Shown piece after piece: positions 36,494-44,105 of a stretch of DNA of 44,105 nucleotides. Position 1 is the first letter of the stretch. Every line of letters starts with the position of its first letter. A model generated the notes under the pieces. It was given only the letters and a program-made list of their open reading frames with translations. It was not told the origin of the DNA and searched no databases. A program made the position numbers and the translations under genes. The DNA is from Mycobacterium sp. ACS4054. Lineage in GTDB: Bacteria > Actinomycetota > Actinomycetes > Mycobacteriales > Mycobacteriaceae. The stretch is from positions 1-44,105 of the forward strand of contig NZ_LZHV01000030.1 of the NCBI RefSeq assembly GCF_001667275.1, read 5' to 3'.

Positions 36494-37708
36494 TCACTCG
36501 ATCGCATGCGCGGACCGCACCGCCAGCTCGCAGGGGCCACGGACGGCTTCCTCCTTGCCGGACCGGCTCTGGCACCCAAGGCTGATTCGCACCGGCCCGT
36601 CGAGCAGCACCGTCCACCGCACGTCATGGGCGGCGCGGACTTCGCGGTACGTCACCGCCGGCCTGCCGACGCTTGTCGCGGAGGGATTGAAGTCGACGAA
36701 CACCCCGGCCGGCTCCGCGTCGATCGCGCGTTTCAACCGCTCGGCGGTGGTGTTCAGCGTGTCGCCCGCGACCGGTGACTGCGTGACGTGCAACGCCACC
36801 TCGGGATCGGATGGCGAGGTGACCTGCACCCGGGCCGACCCCGGCCCGGCCACCACCCGCTGCGTGGACCAGCCCGCGGGCACCGTCACCGCCACCCGGC
36901 CTTCCACCAAAAAGGTGGTGGGCGCGGCTTCCACCGCCGGCGGGGTGACCGTGCCGTGCCGGTCCTGGCTGATCAGGGCGGGAGCCACCAGCAGCGCCAC
37001 GGTGGCCGCGCCGATCGCGCTGAGTGTGCGCGCGCCGTATCGCACACGATGGCCACCCGGCTCGCGCGGCTCGTCGAGCTTGGAGCCCGCCAACCGGGCC
37101 AGCCGGGCGTCGTCGATTTCCACCGCCGTCCGCCCGTTGGCGCGCGCCGCTTCGGCGACGGACTTGCCCAGGGTCGACGCCCCGGCGACCGTGCCGGGGG
37201 CGTCGATCAACACGACACCGGCGGAGGTGCTCACGATGGCGGCCACCACCTCGTCGGCGACGGGATGTGGTTCGGGCCTGCGCGGTACCGCGACGACGTC
37301 GGGCCCACCGATCACCACCATCCGATCGGCGATCTCCACCACGATCGCCACCTCCGCGTCGGCGCCCGCGGCCCGCGCCAACAACCACGAACGGGGCCGC
37401 ACCAGCACGTCGCCGAACGCGGTCTTCGCCGCCCCGCTTACCACTCCCACGCGCGACGCCGACCACCAAGACGGATGCACCACGACCACGCCCCCGCCGC
37501 GCGGGCAGGCCACGGACCGAAGCGCGTCAGCCCACAGGGAAGCAACGGCGACCGGGCGATCGCCCACCAGTGCCACCCGATCGTCTATCGCGCGCAGTGC
37601 CGCCTCGGCGATCTCGGAATTTCCATCCTCGCCGACGATGCTTGTCCCGCAACATAATCGGCGGATCGTGCCCGGCCCGGTTTCGATGATGGTGCGATGC
37701 GCACTCAT
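36494..37708 (-). CDS. Type VII secretion-associated protein (Rv3446c-type)
   Basis: This 404-residue protein has an N-terminal ASKHA-like or regulatory domain (about residues 1-215), a membrane helix at about 231-249 ([18 protein letters not shown]) and a C-terminal extracytoplasmic domain (about 265-404) ending in paired Cys (GCQSRSG, GPCELAV). This matches the Rv3446c family of ESX-4-associated proteins. ATG 37708 overlaps the eccC4 stop. It is probably an accessory membrane factor of ESX-4 whose exact role is unknown. Confidence 0.92.
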   Translation of the reverse strand: MSAHRTIIETGPGTIRRLCCGTSIVGEDGNSEIAEAALRAIDDRVALVGDRPVAVASLWADALRSVACPRGGGVVVVHPSWWSASRVGVVSGAAKTAFGDVLVRPRSWLLARAAGADAEVAIVVEIADRMVVIGGPDVVAVPRRPEPHPVADEVVAAIVSTSAGVVLIDAPGTVAGASTLGKSVAEAARANGRTAVEIDDARLARLAGSKLDEPREPGGHRVRYGARTLSAIGAATVALLVAPALISQDRHGTVTPPAVEAAPTTFLVEGRVAVTVPAGWSTQRVVAGPGSARVQVTSPSDPEVALHVTQSPVAGDTLNTTAERLKRAIDAEPAGVFVDFNPSATSVGRPAVTYREVRAAHDVRWTVLLDGPVRISLGCQSRSGKEEAVRGPCELAVRSAHAIE

Positions 37709-40700
37709 GGTGCGCTCCAGGCCACCTGGACGAGTTGCTCGTCGCCCGATCGGGTGAGAAGAACACCGCGGCCGGCCGGCAACCGCGCCGCGCGACGGGA
37801 GCCGAACGAACCGTCCTCGCGTGGGCAGCCGTTCATCATCAGCGTCATGCAGCCGAGGTCACGCATTCCCGCCAGCAGAGGCTCGAAAAGCGCGCGCTCC
37901 GCGCCGCCGCTGCGCCGCGCAATGACCAGATGTAAACCCAAATCCTGTGCGTAAGGCAGGTATTCGGTGATCGGGGCAAGCGGGTTGCCGCCCGAGCCGG
38001 CCACCAGCTCGTAGTCGTCGACGACGAGGAAGATTTCCGGCCCCGAACCCCACCCGCCGGCCCGCAACTGCGCCTGGCTCGCATCGGCCGGCGGCATTCG
38101 CCGCCGCAACACATCAAGCAGATCCGGCAGCAATCCGGACAAGGCGCCTGCGGACATGGCATAACCGACGAGGCGCTCCGGCGCGACGACGCCGAGCAGG
38201 GAGCGCCGGAAATCGACGATCGCGAGGCGGGCTTGCGCGCTGGTCTTCGTCCGGACGATCTCGCGGCACAGTGTCCGCAGCGTCGCTGTCTTGCCACATT
38301 CCTTGTCGCCGAGCACGAGAAGATGTGCGTGTTGGTCGAATTCGCACGTCACCGGTGCCAGCCGACGCTCCTCGACGCCCAGCAGGACGCGGTCACCCGC
38401 CCGCTTCACAACGGTGTCGCGCTCGACCAATCTGGGCAGAAGCGCGATCGGCGGCGCCACCGATTCCGTGGGAGGAATCTCGGCCAGGGGCAGGGCGATC
38501 ATCATGTGCGATCCGTCGCTGCAAAGGCCGCGGCCCGGCTTGTCCCGGGCCACGTGTTGCGCCGCTTTGCGATCGAGTTCGGAATCGGCGGGATCCCCCA
38601 GCCGCAGCTCGATGCGCGTGCCGATCTGATCCCGCAATGCCGGCCTGATCTCGGCCCATCGCGTGGCCGAGAGCACCACGTGCACCCCGAACGAAAGGCC
38701 CTGTCTGGCAACGGCCGTGATCGAGGCTTCCAGCCCATCGAATTCCTGCCGCAGTCGCGCCCAGCCGTCGATTACCAGAAAGACGTCCCCGAACGCATCG
38801 CCCTCTGGCGCCTTGCGCCGCGCGCGGAGCGTACGGTACTCGCCGATCGGTGTGACCCCGTGGTCGCTGAAGATGTTCTCGCGCAGCTGGATCAGCGACT
38901 CGCATTCGGCAACCATCCGCGCGACCAGTCGCGGCTCGGCCCTTCCTGCAACCGCCCCGACATGCGGGACGGCCCGGGTCGATGTCAGCGACCCACCGCC
39001 GAAGTCCATGCAGTAGAACTGCACCTGCCCCGGATCGTGAGTGGCTGCCAAGGCCGTAATCAGTGTGCGCAGCGCCGTCGACTTTCCCGACTGGGGCGCC
39101 CCGATGACCGCGACATTGCCGGCTGCCCCACGCAGATCGACCATCAGCGGTGTCCGGAGCTGATCGAAGGGGCGGTCGATGATGCCGACGGGAACCGTCA
39201 GGGCATCCGGCGCGGGCGCAACGTCGAGAAGCAGCGTGTGCAGGCTGGGTGCCCGGTCCAGCGGTGGCAGCCACACCCGGTGCGCGGGCGGCCCGTGTCC
39301 GCGGAGCCGGTCCAGGACGGCTCGCAGGGTCGTCGGTTCGGACAGCGCACTGGTGCCGCCGGAGCGGGTGATCGCTCCGACACTCCAAGGCTCGAACCGC
39401 CGTACGGCAAGATTGCCCACGGAATCAACGGCCGGCGCGCGCGACGGTGCCGGGCCGGAAACGTATGCCGCGGAGAAGCGGATCAAGTCTCCGCCGCTTG
39501 TCCGCAGGTAACCCGCTCCGGGCGTGTTCGGTAGTTCGTACGCGTCGAGCGTTCCCAGCACCGCCCGTGATTCGTTGGCCGACAGCGTCTTCAAACAGAT
39601 CCGGTAGGACAGATGGGCGTCAAGACCGCGCAGCCGGCCCTCGTCGAGTCGTTGGCTGGCCAGTAACAGGTGCATGCCCAACGACCGGCCAAGCCGCCCG
39701 ATCGCCACGAACATGTCGGCGAAGTCCGGATGTTGGCTGAGCAACTCGGAGAACTCGTCGACGATGATGAACAGCGTGGGGAGGGCGGGCGACGTAGCGC
39801 CCGCCGGGCGGGCGCGTTCGTACGCCGCGGCGCTGACGCAGCCCGCCGCGCGCAGCAGCTGTTGTCGGCGATTCATCTCACCGGCCAGGGCGTCGCGCAT
39901 GCGGGCCACCAGTGGTGCCTCGTCGGCGAGATTCGTGATGACGGCGGCGACATGCGGAGCGGACCCGAAATCGAGAAAGGTCGCGCCGCCTTTGAAGTCG
40001 ATGAGCAGCAGATTGAGCACCGCGGGAGAGTTACGCGCCATCATGCCGAGCGCGATCGTCCGCAAGAGTTCCGACTTGCCCGAACCAGTGGTCCCGACGC
40101 AGAGGCCATGCGGGCCCATGCCGCTTTCCGCGGCCTCCTTGATATCCAGTTCCACCGGTGCCCCGTCGGCGCTGACCCCGATCGGGACGCGAAGCCGATC
40201 GCGGCTGCGCCACAACGGGATCGGGTCGAAGACTGTCATGTCGCCGATTCCCACCAGGACCGCCCAATCGGTGGCGGCGCCGCGGGAGGCGGCGTCGGCC
40301 CGGTACATCGCCAATCGGCGCGCGCATACCAGTGCCTCCACCGTGCTCATCCGGTCGGGGTGCGGCACCGTTCGGGTTTCGCCAGAGCGGCTGATCGTCA
40401 CCGGCGCGTCGTCGCGGCCGCCGCCGAGTTGGACGACGGTAGCGCCCGTGATCACATCGATGGTCTCGTCGACGTCGGCGATCACCACCGTGTACTCCGA
40501 GCAGATTTCACCGACCGCCGCTCGTGCCTCGGCCACACTGCGATACATCAGCCGCACCTGACCCGCATCGTCGGCCGCGATCGGATGTTGGTTGTGCGGC
40601 AACCATTTCAGCCACTCCCAATGCCCCTGACCCTGGTCCGGGATCGCGGCGACGATCCGCAACTGATCGGGCGGGTGCAGAACGGCGAGTTGGCAGATCA

Positions 40701-41382
40701 TTGCGCGTAGCACTCCCCGCGCCGCGGACGCGTCGCCTTCGAGCTTGACGCACGGGCTTTCCCGCAGGGCGGCCGTGACGGGCGCGACGACCGTCGAATG
40801 CGCACGCATGAACCGGTCCAAAGCGGCGGCGGTGACCGGGTCCGTAGGCTCTGTCGTCGGCGGGGCTACCAAGCGGGTGGCCAGCAGCTGGGCGCCGACG
40901 CCGATTCGGACGCGGCAGAAATCGGGGTCGGTCGACCGCCGCTCCCACATCCGGGGTCCCCCGATCAACGTCCACAGCGTGTCGGGGTCCGGGTGAGCCC
41001 ACATCAGCGAGTAGTGCTGTGCCGCAGCAGTTTCGGTAGCCGTGGCGCGCAGTTGACTGAGGTATCCGAGGTAACGGAGTCGATCGGCGTTGATGCCGCC
41101 GCCCCGCTGGCGGGCGCGCGCCGAGATCGCGGTCACCACCGTCGAGGTCAACATCATGACCGGGAAGGCCAGGAACATCGGCGTGCGGCTGCCGCCCGAC
41201 CCCAACGCCAACGTCGCCGCCACGACGCCGCATCCCGCGACGGCCAGCACGGCCGGCAGCAAGCGGGAAAGCAAGCCGGCCGTAGCCGGCGACGGCGGCT
41301 CCGGCGGCGCCTCGACGACGAGATCGCCGGTCGCCACCGTCGGTGGCCCCCGCCGTGCTGCGGGCACGAAACTCTGGGTCAT
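37705..41382 (-). CDS. eccC4: EccC4, FtsK/SpoIIIE-type ESX-4 ATPase
   Basis: This 1225-residue single-chain EccC has two N-terminal membrane helices (about residues 36-86) and three FtsK-like ATPase domains. Walker A motifs are GTTGSGKS at about 430-437, GAPQSGKS near 760 and GDKECGKT near 1025, each with a hydrophobic-Asp Walker B ([28 protein letters not shown]). EccC powers ESX secretion and recognises substrate tails at its last domain. ATG 41382 has GGAGGG five bases upstream. It is the first gene of the minus-strand ESX-4 transcript; eccD4 is divergent. Confidence 0.97.
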   Translation of the reverse strand: MTQSFVPAARRGPPTVATGDLVVEAPPEPPSPATAGLLSRLLPAVLAVAGCGVVAATLALGSGGSRTPMFLAFPVMMLTSTVVTAISARARQRGGGINADRLRYLGYLSQLRATATETAAAQHYSLMWAHPDPDTLWTLIGGPRMWERRSTDPDFCRVRIGVGAQLLATRLVAPPTTEPTDPVTAAALDRFMRAHSTVVAPVTAALRESPCVKLEGDASAARGVLRAMICQLAVLHPPDQLRIVAAIPDQGQGHWEWLKWLPHNQHPIAADDAGQVRLMYRSVAEARAAVGEICSEYTVVIADVDETIDVITGATVVQLGGGRDDAPVTISRSGETRTVPHPDRMSTVEALVCARRLAMYRADAASRGAATDWAVLVGIGDMTVFDPIPLWRSRDRLRVPIGVSADGAPVELDIKEAAESGMGPHGLCVGTTGSGKSELLRTIALGMMARNSPAVLNLLLIDFKGGATFLDFGSAPHVAAVITNLADEAPLVARMRDALAGEMNRRQQLLRAAGCVSAAAYERARPAGATSPALPTLFIIVDEFSELLSQHPDFADMFVAIGRLGRSLGMHLLLASQRLDEGRLRGLDAHLSYRICLKTLSANESRAVLGTLDAYELPNTPGAGYLRTSGGDLIRFSAAYVSGPAPSRAPAVDSVGNLAVRRFEPWSVGAITRSGGTSALSEPTTLRAVLDRLRGHGPPAHRVWLPPLDRAPSLHTLLLDVAPAPDALTVPVGIIDRPFDQLRTPLMVDLRGAAGNVAVIGAPQSGKSTALRTLITALAATHDPGQVQFYCMDFGGGSLTSTRAVPHVGAVAGRAEPRLVARMVAECESLIQLRENIFSDHGVTPIGEYRTLRARRKAPEGDAFGDVFLVIDGWARLRQEFDGLEASITAVARQGLSFGVHVVLSATRWAEIRPALRDQIGTRIELRLGDPADSELDRKAAQHVARDKPGRGLCSDGSHMMIALPLAEIPPTESVAPPIALLPRLVERDTVVKRAGDRVLLGVEERRLAPVTCEFDQHAHLLVLGDKECGKTATLRTLCREIVRTKTSAQARLAIVDFRRSLLGVVAPERLVGYAMSAGALSGLLPDLLDVLRRRMPPADASQAQLRAGGWGSGPEIFLVVDDYELVAGSGGNPLAPITEYLPYAQDLGLHLVIARRSGGAERALFEPLLAGMRDLGCMTLMMNGCPREDGSFGSRRAARLPAGRGVLLTRSGDEQLVQVAWSAP

Positions 41383-41508
41383 CTCGTCCCTCCAGTTCGG
41401 CGACGCTAGGTAGCACCGACATTCACGGCAAGTCGGTTGTGGACAGCCGCAGACGGGACGACGGAAACCCGGCTACGTTCTGGCAATCCGACCGAAGGGG
41501 TTTCGTCG
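41383..41508. promoter_or_regulatory. Divergent promoter region eccC4 / eccD4
   Basis: These 126 bases separate the two divergent ESX-4 transcripts and carry both ribosome binding sites (GGAGGG for eccC4; GAAGGGG for eccD4 at about 41493-41500). An open frame from 41437 extends eccD4 but shows no protein-like sequence. I see no defined sigma-factor box. Confidence 0.6.
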
Positions 41509-42879
41509 TTGCCTGCAACCGATTCAGGGCTTCGCCGCGTATCGATCCATGCCGGCAGCGCCGCCGCCGACCTGGCCCTGCCGGCCGAGATACCCCTCGC
41601 CGTCCTCACCCCGACCATCGTCGAGATCTTGGAGGTAAACCATGCCCACGACCGTCTGACCGCGAAGCGCTACCACCTGTCGCTCCCCGGCTCCTCACCC
41701 CTGGATCCGTCGAAGTCGCTGGCGCAGAGCGGTATCGGGGACGGCACCGTGCTGCTGCTGAGCCAGCCGCCGGACGCGCCACCCGCCCCTCGTCACCACG
41801 ACACCGCGGAGGCCATGGCCGAGGCGCTGGCAGCGGCTTCCGAACCGTTCGGATTCCCCGCCCGCCTCGCCGGGGCGGTGGCGGCGGGCTGTGTGATCGC
41901 CATCGGTGCGCTGGCGCTCGCACGAAATGCCCTGGAGGCCAACGCGCCGCGCACCGCTGTGGGGGTGCTGGCATGCGCGGGTCTGGTCGCGCTGCTGTCA
42001 GCCGTGGTGGCCCACCGGACGTATCGCGACGCGGTTGCGGGGCTGACGCTTGGCGCGATGGCCGCCGCGTTCGCTGCGGTGGCCGGCTTGCTCGCGGTGC
42101 CGGGGCCGCCGGGCATCTGCAATGTGCTGCTGGCCGCGACGGCGGCGGCCGCCACCTGTGTCGTGGCTATGCGCGTATCGGGCTGCGGCGTGGTCACATT
42201 GACCGCCGTGTCATGCGCGGCGACGGTCGTCGCCGTTGCCGCGTTGGTGGGGGTGGTGACCGCCGCACCGCCGCACGCCATCGGCGCCGCAGCCGGGCTG
42301 GCATCGCTCGGCATGGTCGCGGCGGCGGCGCGGGTGTCGATCGTGTTGGCAGGGCTGTCACCTCGGCTGCCGGAGACACCGGCCATGGATGAAACGGATG
42401 CGGGTGAGCGGCGCCTGCGGGAACGGGCGCGGCGTGCCGACGCCTGGCTGTCGAGCCTGCTTGCCGGGTTTTCCTCCGCGGCGGCGGTCGGCGCCATCGT
42501 CACCGTGCTGGCCGGTGCCCCGCGCCCGTCGTGCATGGCGTTCGGCGGCATCACCGGCGCCCTGTTGCTGCTTCGCGCGCGTTGCGCTGACGGCGGCCGG
42601 ATGGTGACGTTCATCGCCGCCGGGATCGCCGTCGTGGGAGTCACTTTCGGTGTCGCCGCCTTTGGCGCGCCGGGGCAGGGGCCGTGGGTCGCCGTGGCGA
42701 CGGCGACGCTGGCCGGCGCGGCGACGTATCTCGGCTTCGTAGCACCGGCAGTGACGCCTCCGCTCCTGGTGCGCCGAGCCATCGATGCGCTGGAGTGGCT
42801 TTCGCTCGTCGCGTTGGTGCCCCTGACATGCTGGCTCTGCGGACTTTACGGCGTCGCGCGGGGACTGAATCTCAGGTGA
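41509..42879 (+). CDS. eccD4: EccD4, ESX-4 membrane channel subunit
   Basis: This 456-residue protein starts at TTG 41509, chosen because GAAGGGG lies about eight bases before it; an earlier in-frame start at 41437 is less likely. Residues about 1-95 form a ubiquitin-like cytosolic domain (RRVSIHAGSAAADLALPAEI, SLAQSGIGDGTVLLLSQPPD). About eleven membrane helices follow to the C-terminus. EccD lines the ESX inner-membrane complex with EccB, EccC and EccE. Its stop overlaps the mycP4 start (GTGA). Confidence 0.95.
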   Translation: MPATDSGLRRVSIHAGSAAADLALPAEIPLAVLTPTIVEILEVNHAHDRLTAKRYHLSLPGSSPLDPSKSLAQSGIGDGTVLLLSQPPDAPPAPRHHDTAEAMAEALAAASEPFGFPARLAGAVAAGCVIAIGALALARNALEANAPRTAVGVLACAGLVALLSAVVAHRTYRDAVAGLTLGAMAAAFAAVAGLLAVPGPPGICNVLLAATAAAATCVVAMRVSGCGVVTLTAVSCAATVVAVAALVGVVTAAPPHAIGAAAGLASLGMVAAAARVSIVLAGLSPRLPETPAMDETDAGERRLRERARRADAWLSSLLAGFSSAAAVGAIVTVLAGAPRPSCMAFGGITGALLLLRARCADGGRMVTFIAAGIAVVGVTFGVAAFGAPGQGPWVAVATATLAGAATYLGFVAPAVTPPLLVRRAIDALEWLSLVALVPLTCWLCGLYGVARGLNLR

Positions 42880-44105
42880 GGGCGTCGCGCGTCGCGCGCC
42901 TGCTGGCGGTATCGGCGTTGGTTTGGGCGCCGTTGGCCGGACCCGCTCCGGCGCAAGCGGTTTCGCCGCCGCAGGTGGATGACAAATGGCTGCCGAATCC
43001 CGCGCGGCCCGCACCACCCTGGCCGACGGTGCAACGCGAGGTTTGCGCGACGATGACGACGGGATCCGCACCGGATCGGCCGGCCGACCTGCCCGACCTG
43101 TCGCGGGTCCTGCAGCTGAGCCGCGGCGCCGGGCAACGGGTGGCCGTCATCGACACCGGTGTGTCGCGGCACCGCCTGCTGCCGGACTTGGTGGCGGGCG
43201 GAGACTTTGTCTCCAACGGCGACGGCACCCAGGATTGCGACGCGCACGGCACGCTGGTGGCGGGAATCGTTGCCGCCAAATCGGATTCCGGTGTCAGCGG
43301 AATGGCGCCCGAAGCGACTTTGATCAGCATTCGCCAGTCCAGCGCTAAGTTCTCCCCGGCGACCGATCGATCCCGCGGCGGCGTTGGCGACGTCGACACC
43401 ATGGCGAAAGCCGTCCGCACCGCCGCCGATCTCGGGGCGTCGGTGATCAACATCTCCTCGGTTGCGTGCGTTCCGGTCGCATCGGCGCCGGATGACCGCG
43501 CGCTGGGCGCCGCCCTGGCCTACGCCGTCGACATCAAGAACGCCGTCGTCGTGGCCGCGGCGGGCAACACCGGCGGGGCCGCGCAGTGCCCCCCTCAGCG
43601 TCCAGGCGCCACCTGGGAGACCGTCACGGTCGCGGTCAGTCCCGCCTGGTACGACGATTACGTCCTGACCGTCGGTTCGGTGAACCCCGAAGGGGCGCCG
43701 TCGGCATTCACCCTTGCCGGCCCGTGGGTCGATGTCGCGGCCCCCGGCGAGGCAGTCACGCCGCTCGGCTCGGAACCGGTGTCCGGCACCAGTTTTGCCG
43801 CCCCGGTGGTCAGTGGGCTGGCCGCGTTGATTCGCGCCCGCTTCCCCACGTTGACCGCACGGCAGGTGATGCAGCGCATCGAATCGACGGCGCATCACCC
43901 GCCCGCCGGGTGGGACCCGGTCGTCGGCAGCGGCATGATCGACGCGTTGGCGGCGGTCAGCACCGATGCCGGCCCGTCCCTGCCCACCCCGGCACCCGCC
44001 CCCCCCCCCCTAGCCCCCCCGCCCCCCGCCCCGCCCCCCGCCCCCCCGCCCCGGCACACCGCGTTGCGCCGCGCGGGCCGCGGGCCGGCGCCCGGGGGGG
44101 GGGGG
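42876..44105 (+). CDS. mycP4: MycP4 mycosin subtilisin-like protease, truncated by window end
   Basis: It starts at GTG 42876, overlapping the eccD4 stop, with a signal peptide ending near APAQA at residue 28. Catalytic residues are Asp93 (VIDTGVSRH), His124 (DAHGTLVAG) and Ser306 (GTSFAAP), plus AAGNTGG for the oxyanion. Mycosins stabilise ESX complexes and cleave certain substrates in the periplasm. The frame stays open to the window end, but from about 43985 it turns into a Pro-only run. Part of this is a real Pro-rich linker and part is probably poor sequence. The C-terminal membrane anchor is missing. Confidence 0.93.
   Translation, partial: MRASRVARLLAVSALVWAPLAGPAPAQAVSPPQVDDKWLPNPARPAPPWPTVQREVCATMTTGSAPDRPADLPDLSRVLQLSRGAGQRVAVIDTGVSRHRLLPDLVAGGDFVSNGDGTQDCDAHGTLVAGIVAAKSDSGVSGMAPEATLISIRQSSAKFSPATDRSRGGVGDVDTMAKAVRTAADLGASVINISSVACVPVASAPDDRALGAALAYAVDIKNAVVVAAAGNTGGAAQCPPQRPGATWETVTVAVSPAWYDDYVLTVGSVNPEGAPSAFTLAGPWVDVAAPGEAVTPLGSEPVSGTSFAAPVVSGLAALIRARFPTLTARQVMQRIESTAHHPPAGWDPVVGSGMIDALAAVSTDAGPSLPTPAPAPPPLAPPPPAPPPAPPPRHTALRRAGRGPAPGGGG
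43985..44105. other. Poly-C then poly-G low-complexity contig end
   Basis: Long C runs followed by a terminal run of about 12 G mirror the 5' end of the window. The Pro-rich linker of MycP4 explains some C-richness, but not the homopolymer purity or the sudden G run. It is read as low-quality sequence. Confidence 0.75.

Noticed and set aside
42358..43898. Minus-strand open frames opposite eccD4 and mycP4
   Set aside because: The plus strand holds clear EccD helices and the complete mycosin catalytic triad. The reverse frames are Arg/Ala-rich shadows.

Overview
The window is very GC-rich, high-coding-density DNA from a slow-growing mycobacterium, most likely a Mycobacterium avium complex-type species. 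The basis is near-exact WhiB3, GroEL1 with a His-rich tail, an ESX-4 type VII secretion locus, frequent GTG/TTG starts, and a gene order that tracks the M. tuberculosis interval Rv3415c to Rv3449 as I remember it. Species is not certain. Both ends carry poly-G/poly-C low-complexity sequence that looks like sequencing or assembly artefact, and the first about 700 bases contain an inverted join inside an Rv3415c-type gene.

Layout. (1) 1-1349: damaged Rv3415c-like gene (minus) and divergent whiB3 (plus) with a 334-base leader region. (2) 1350-9053: an accessory block that, as I recall, M. tuberculosis lacks between whiB3 and groEL1. It holds a DUF2231-Rieske protein and hemerythrin (coupled), a SodC-like lipoprotein with degraded metal ligands, an HabB-like and a DUF1345 membrane protein (coupled), a membrane class III adenylate cyclase, two secreted proteins, one membrane-anchored protein and a methyltransferase. 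(3) 9177-11338: groES-groEL1 under a perfect CIRCE operator, with a nested hairpin between the two genes. (4) 11384-16236: tightly overlapping minus-strand operon alr, alpha/beta hydrolase, tsaE, tsaB, rimI, tsaD (cell-wall D-alanine plus tRNA t6A synthesis). (5) 16337-24647: gadB, nnrE-nnrD fusion, rhomboid-like protein, three tandem DUF4436 paralogues, glmS. (6) 24731-28122: plus-strand small membrane and soluble proteins, an alpha/beta-hydrolase-fold protein without the usual Ser, a SnoaL-like protein and an F420/LLM oxidoreductase. (7) 28127-33109: Rv3439c/Rv3440c-like pair with type VII features, then a large helical protein translationally coupled to a lipoprotein. (8) 33179-35594: glmM, rpsI, rplM. 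(9) 35762-44105: ESX-4: esxT, esxU, Rv3446c-like, eccC4 (minus) and divergent eccD4, mycP4 (plus, cut by the window end), with an intrinsic-type terminator separating ESX-4 from rplM.

Functional links. glmS and glmM supply glucosamine-phosphate for peptidoglycan and alr supplies D-alanine. tsaB, tsaD and tsaE make t6A. groES-groEL1 is the HrcA-controlled chaperonin. The whiB3-adjacent block is rich in redox and iron or diatomic-gas proteins. The most system-like unknowns are the tandem DUF4436 family next to a rhomboid-like protein, and the candidate type VII effector/lipoprotein pair inserted between the Rv3440c-like gene and glmM.
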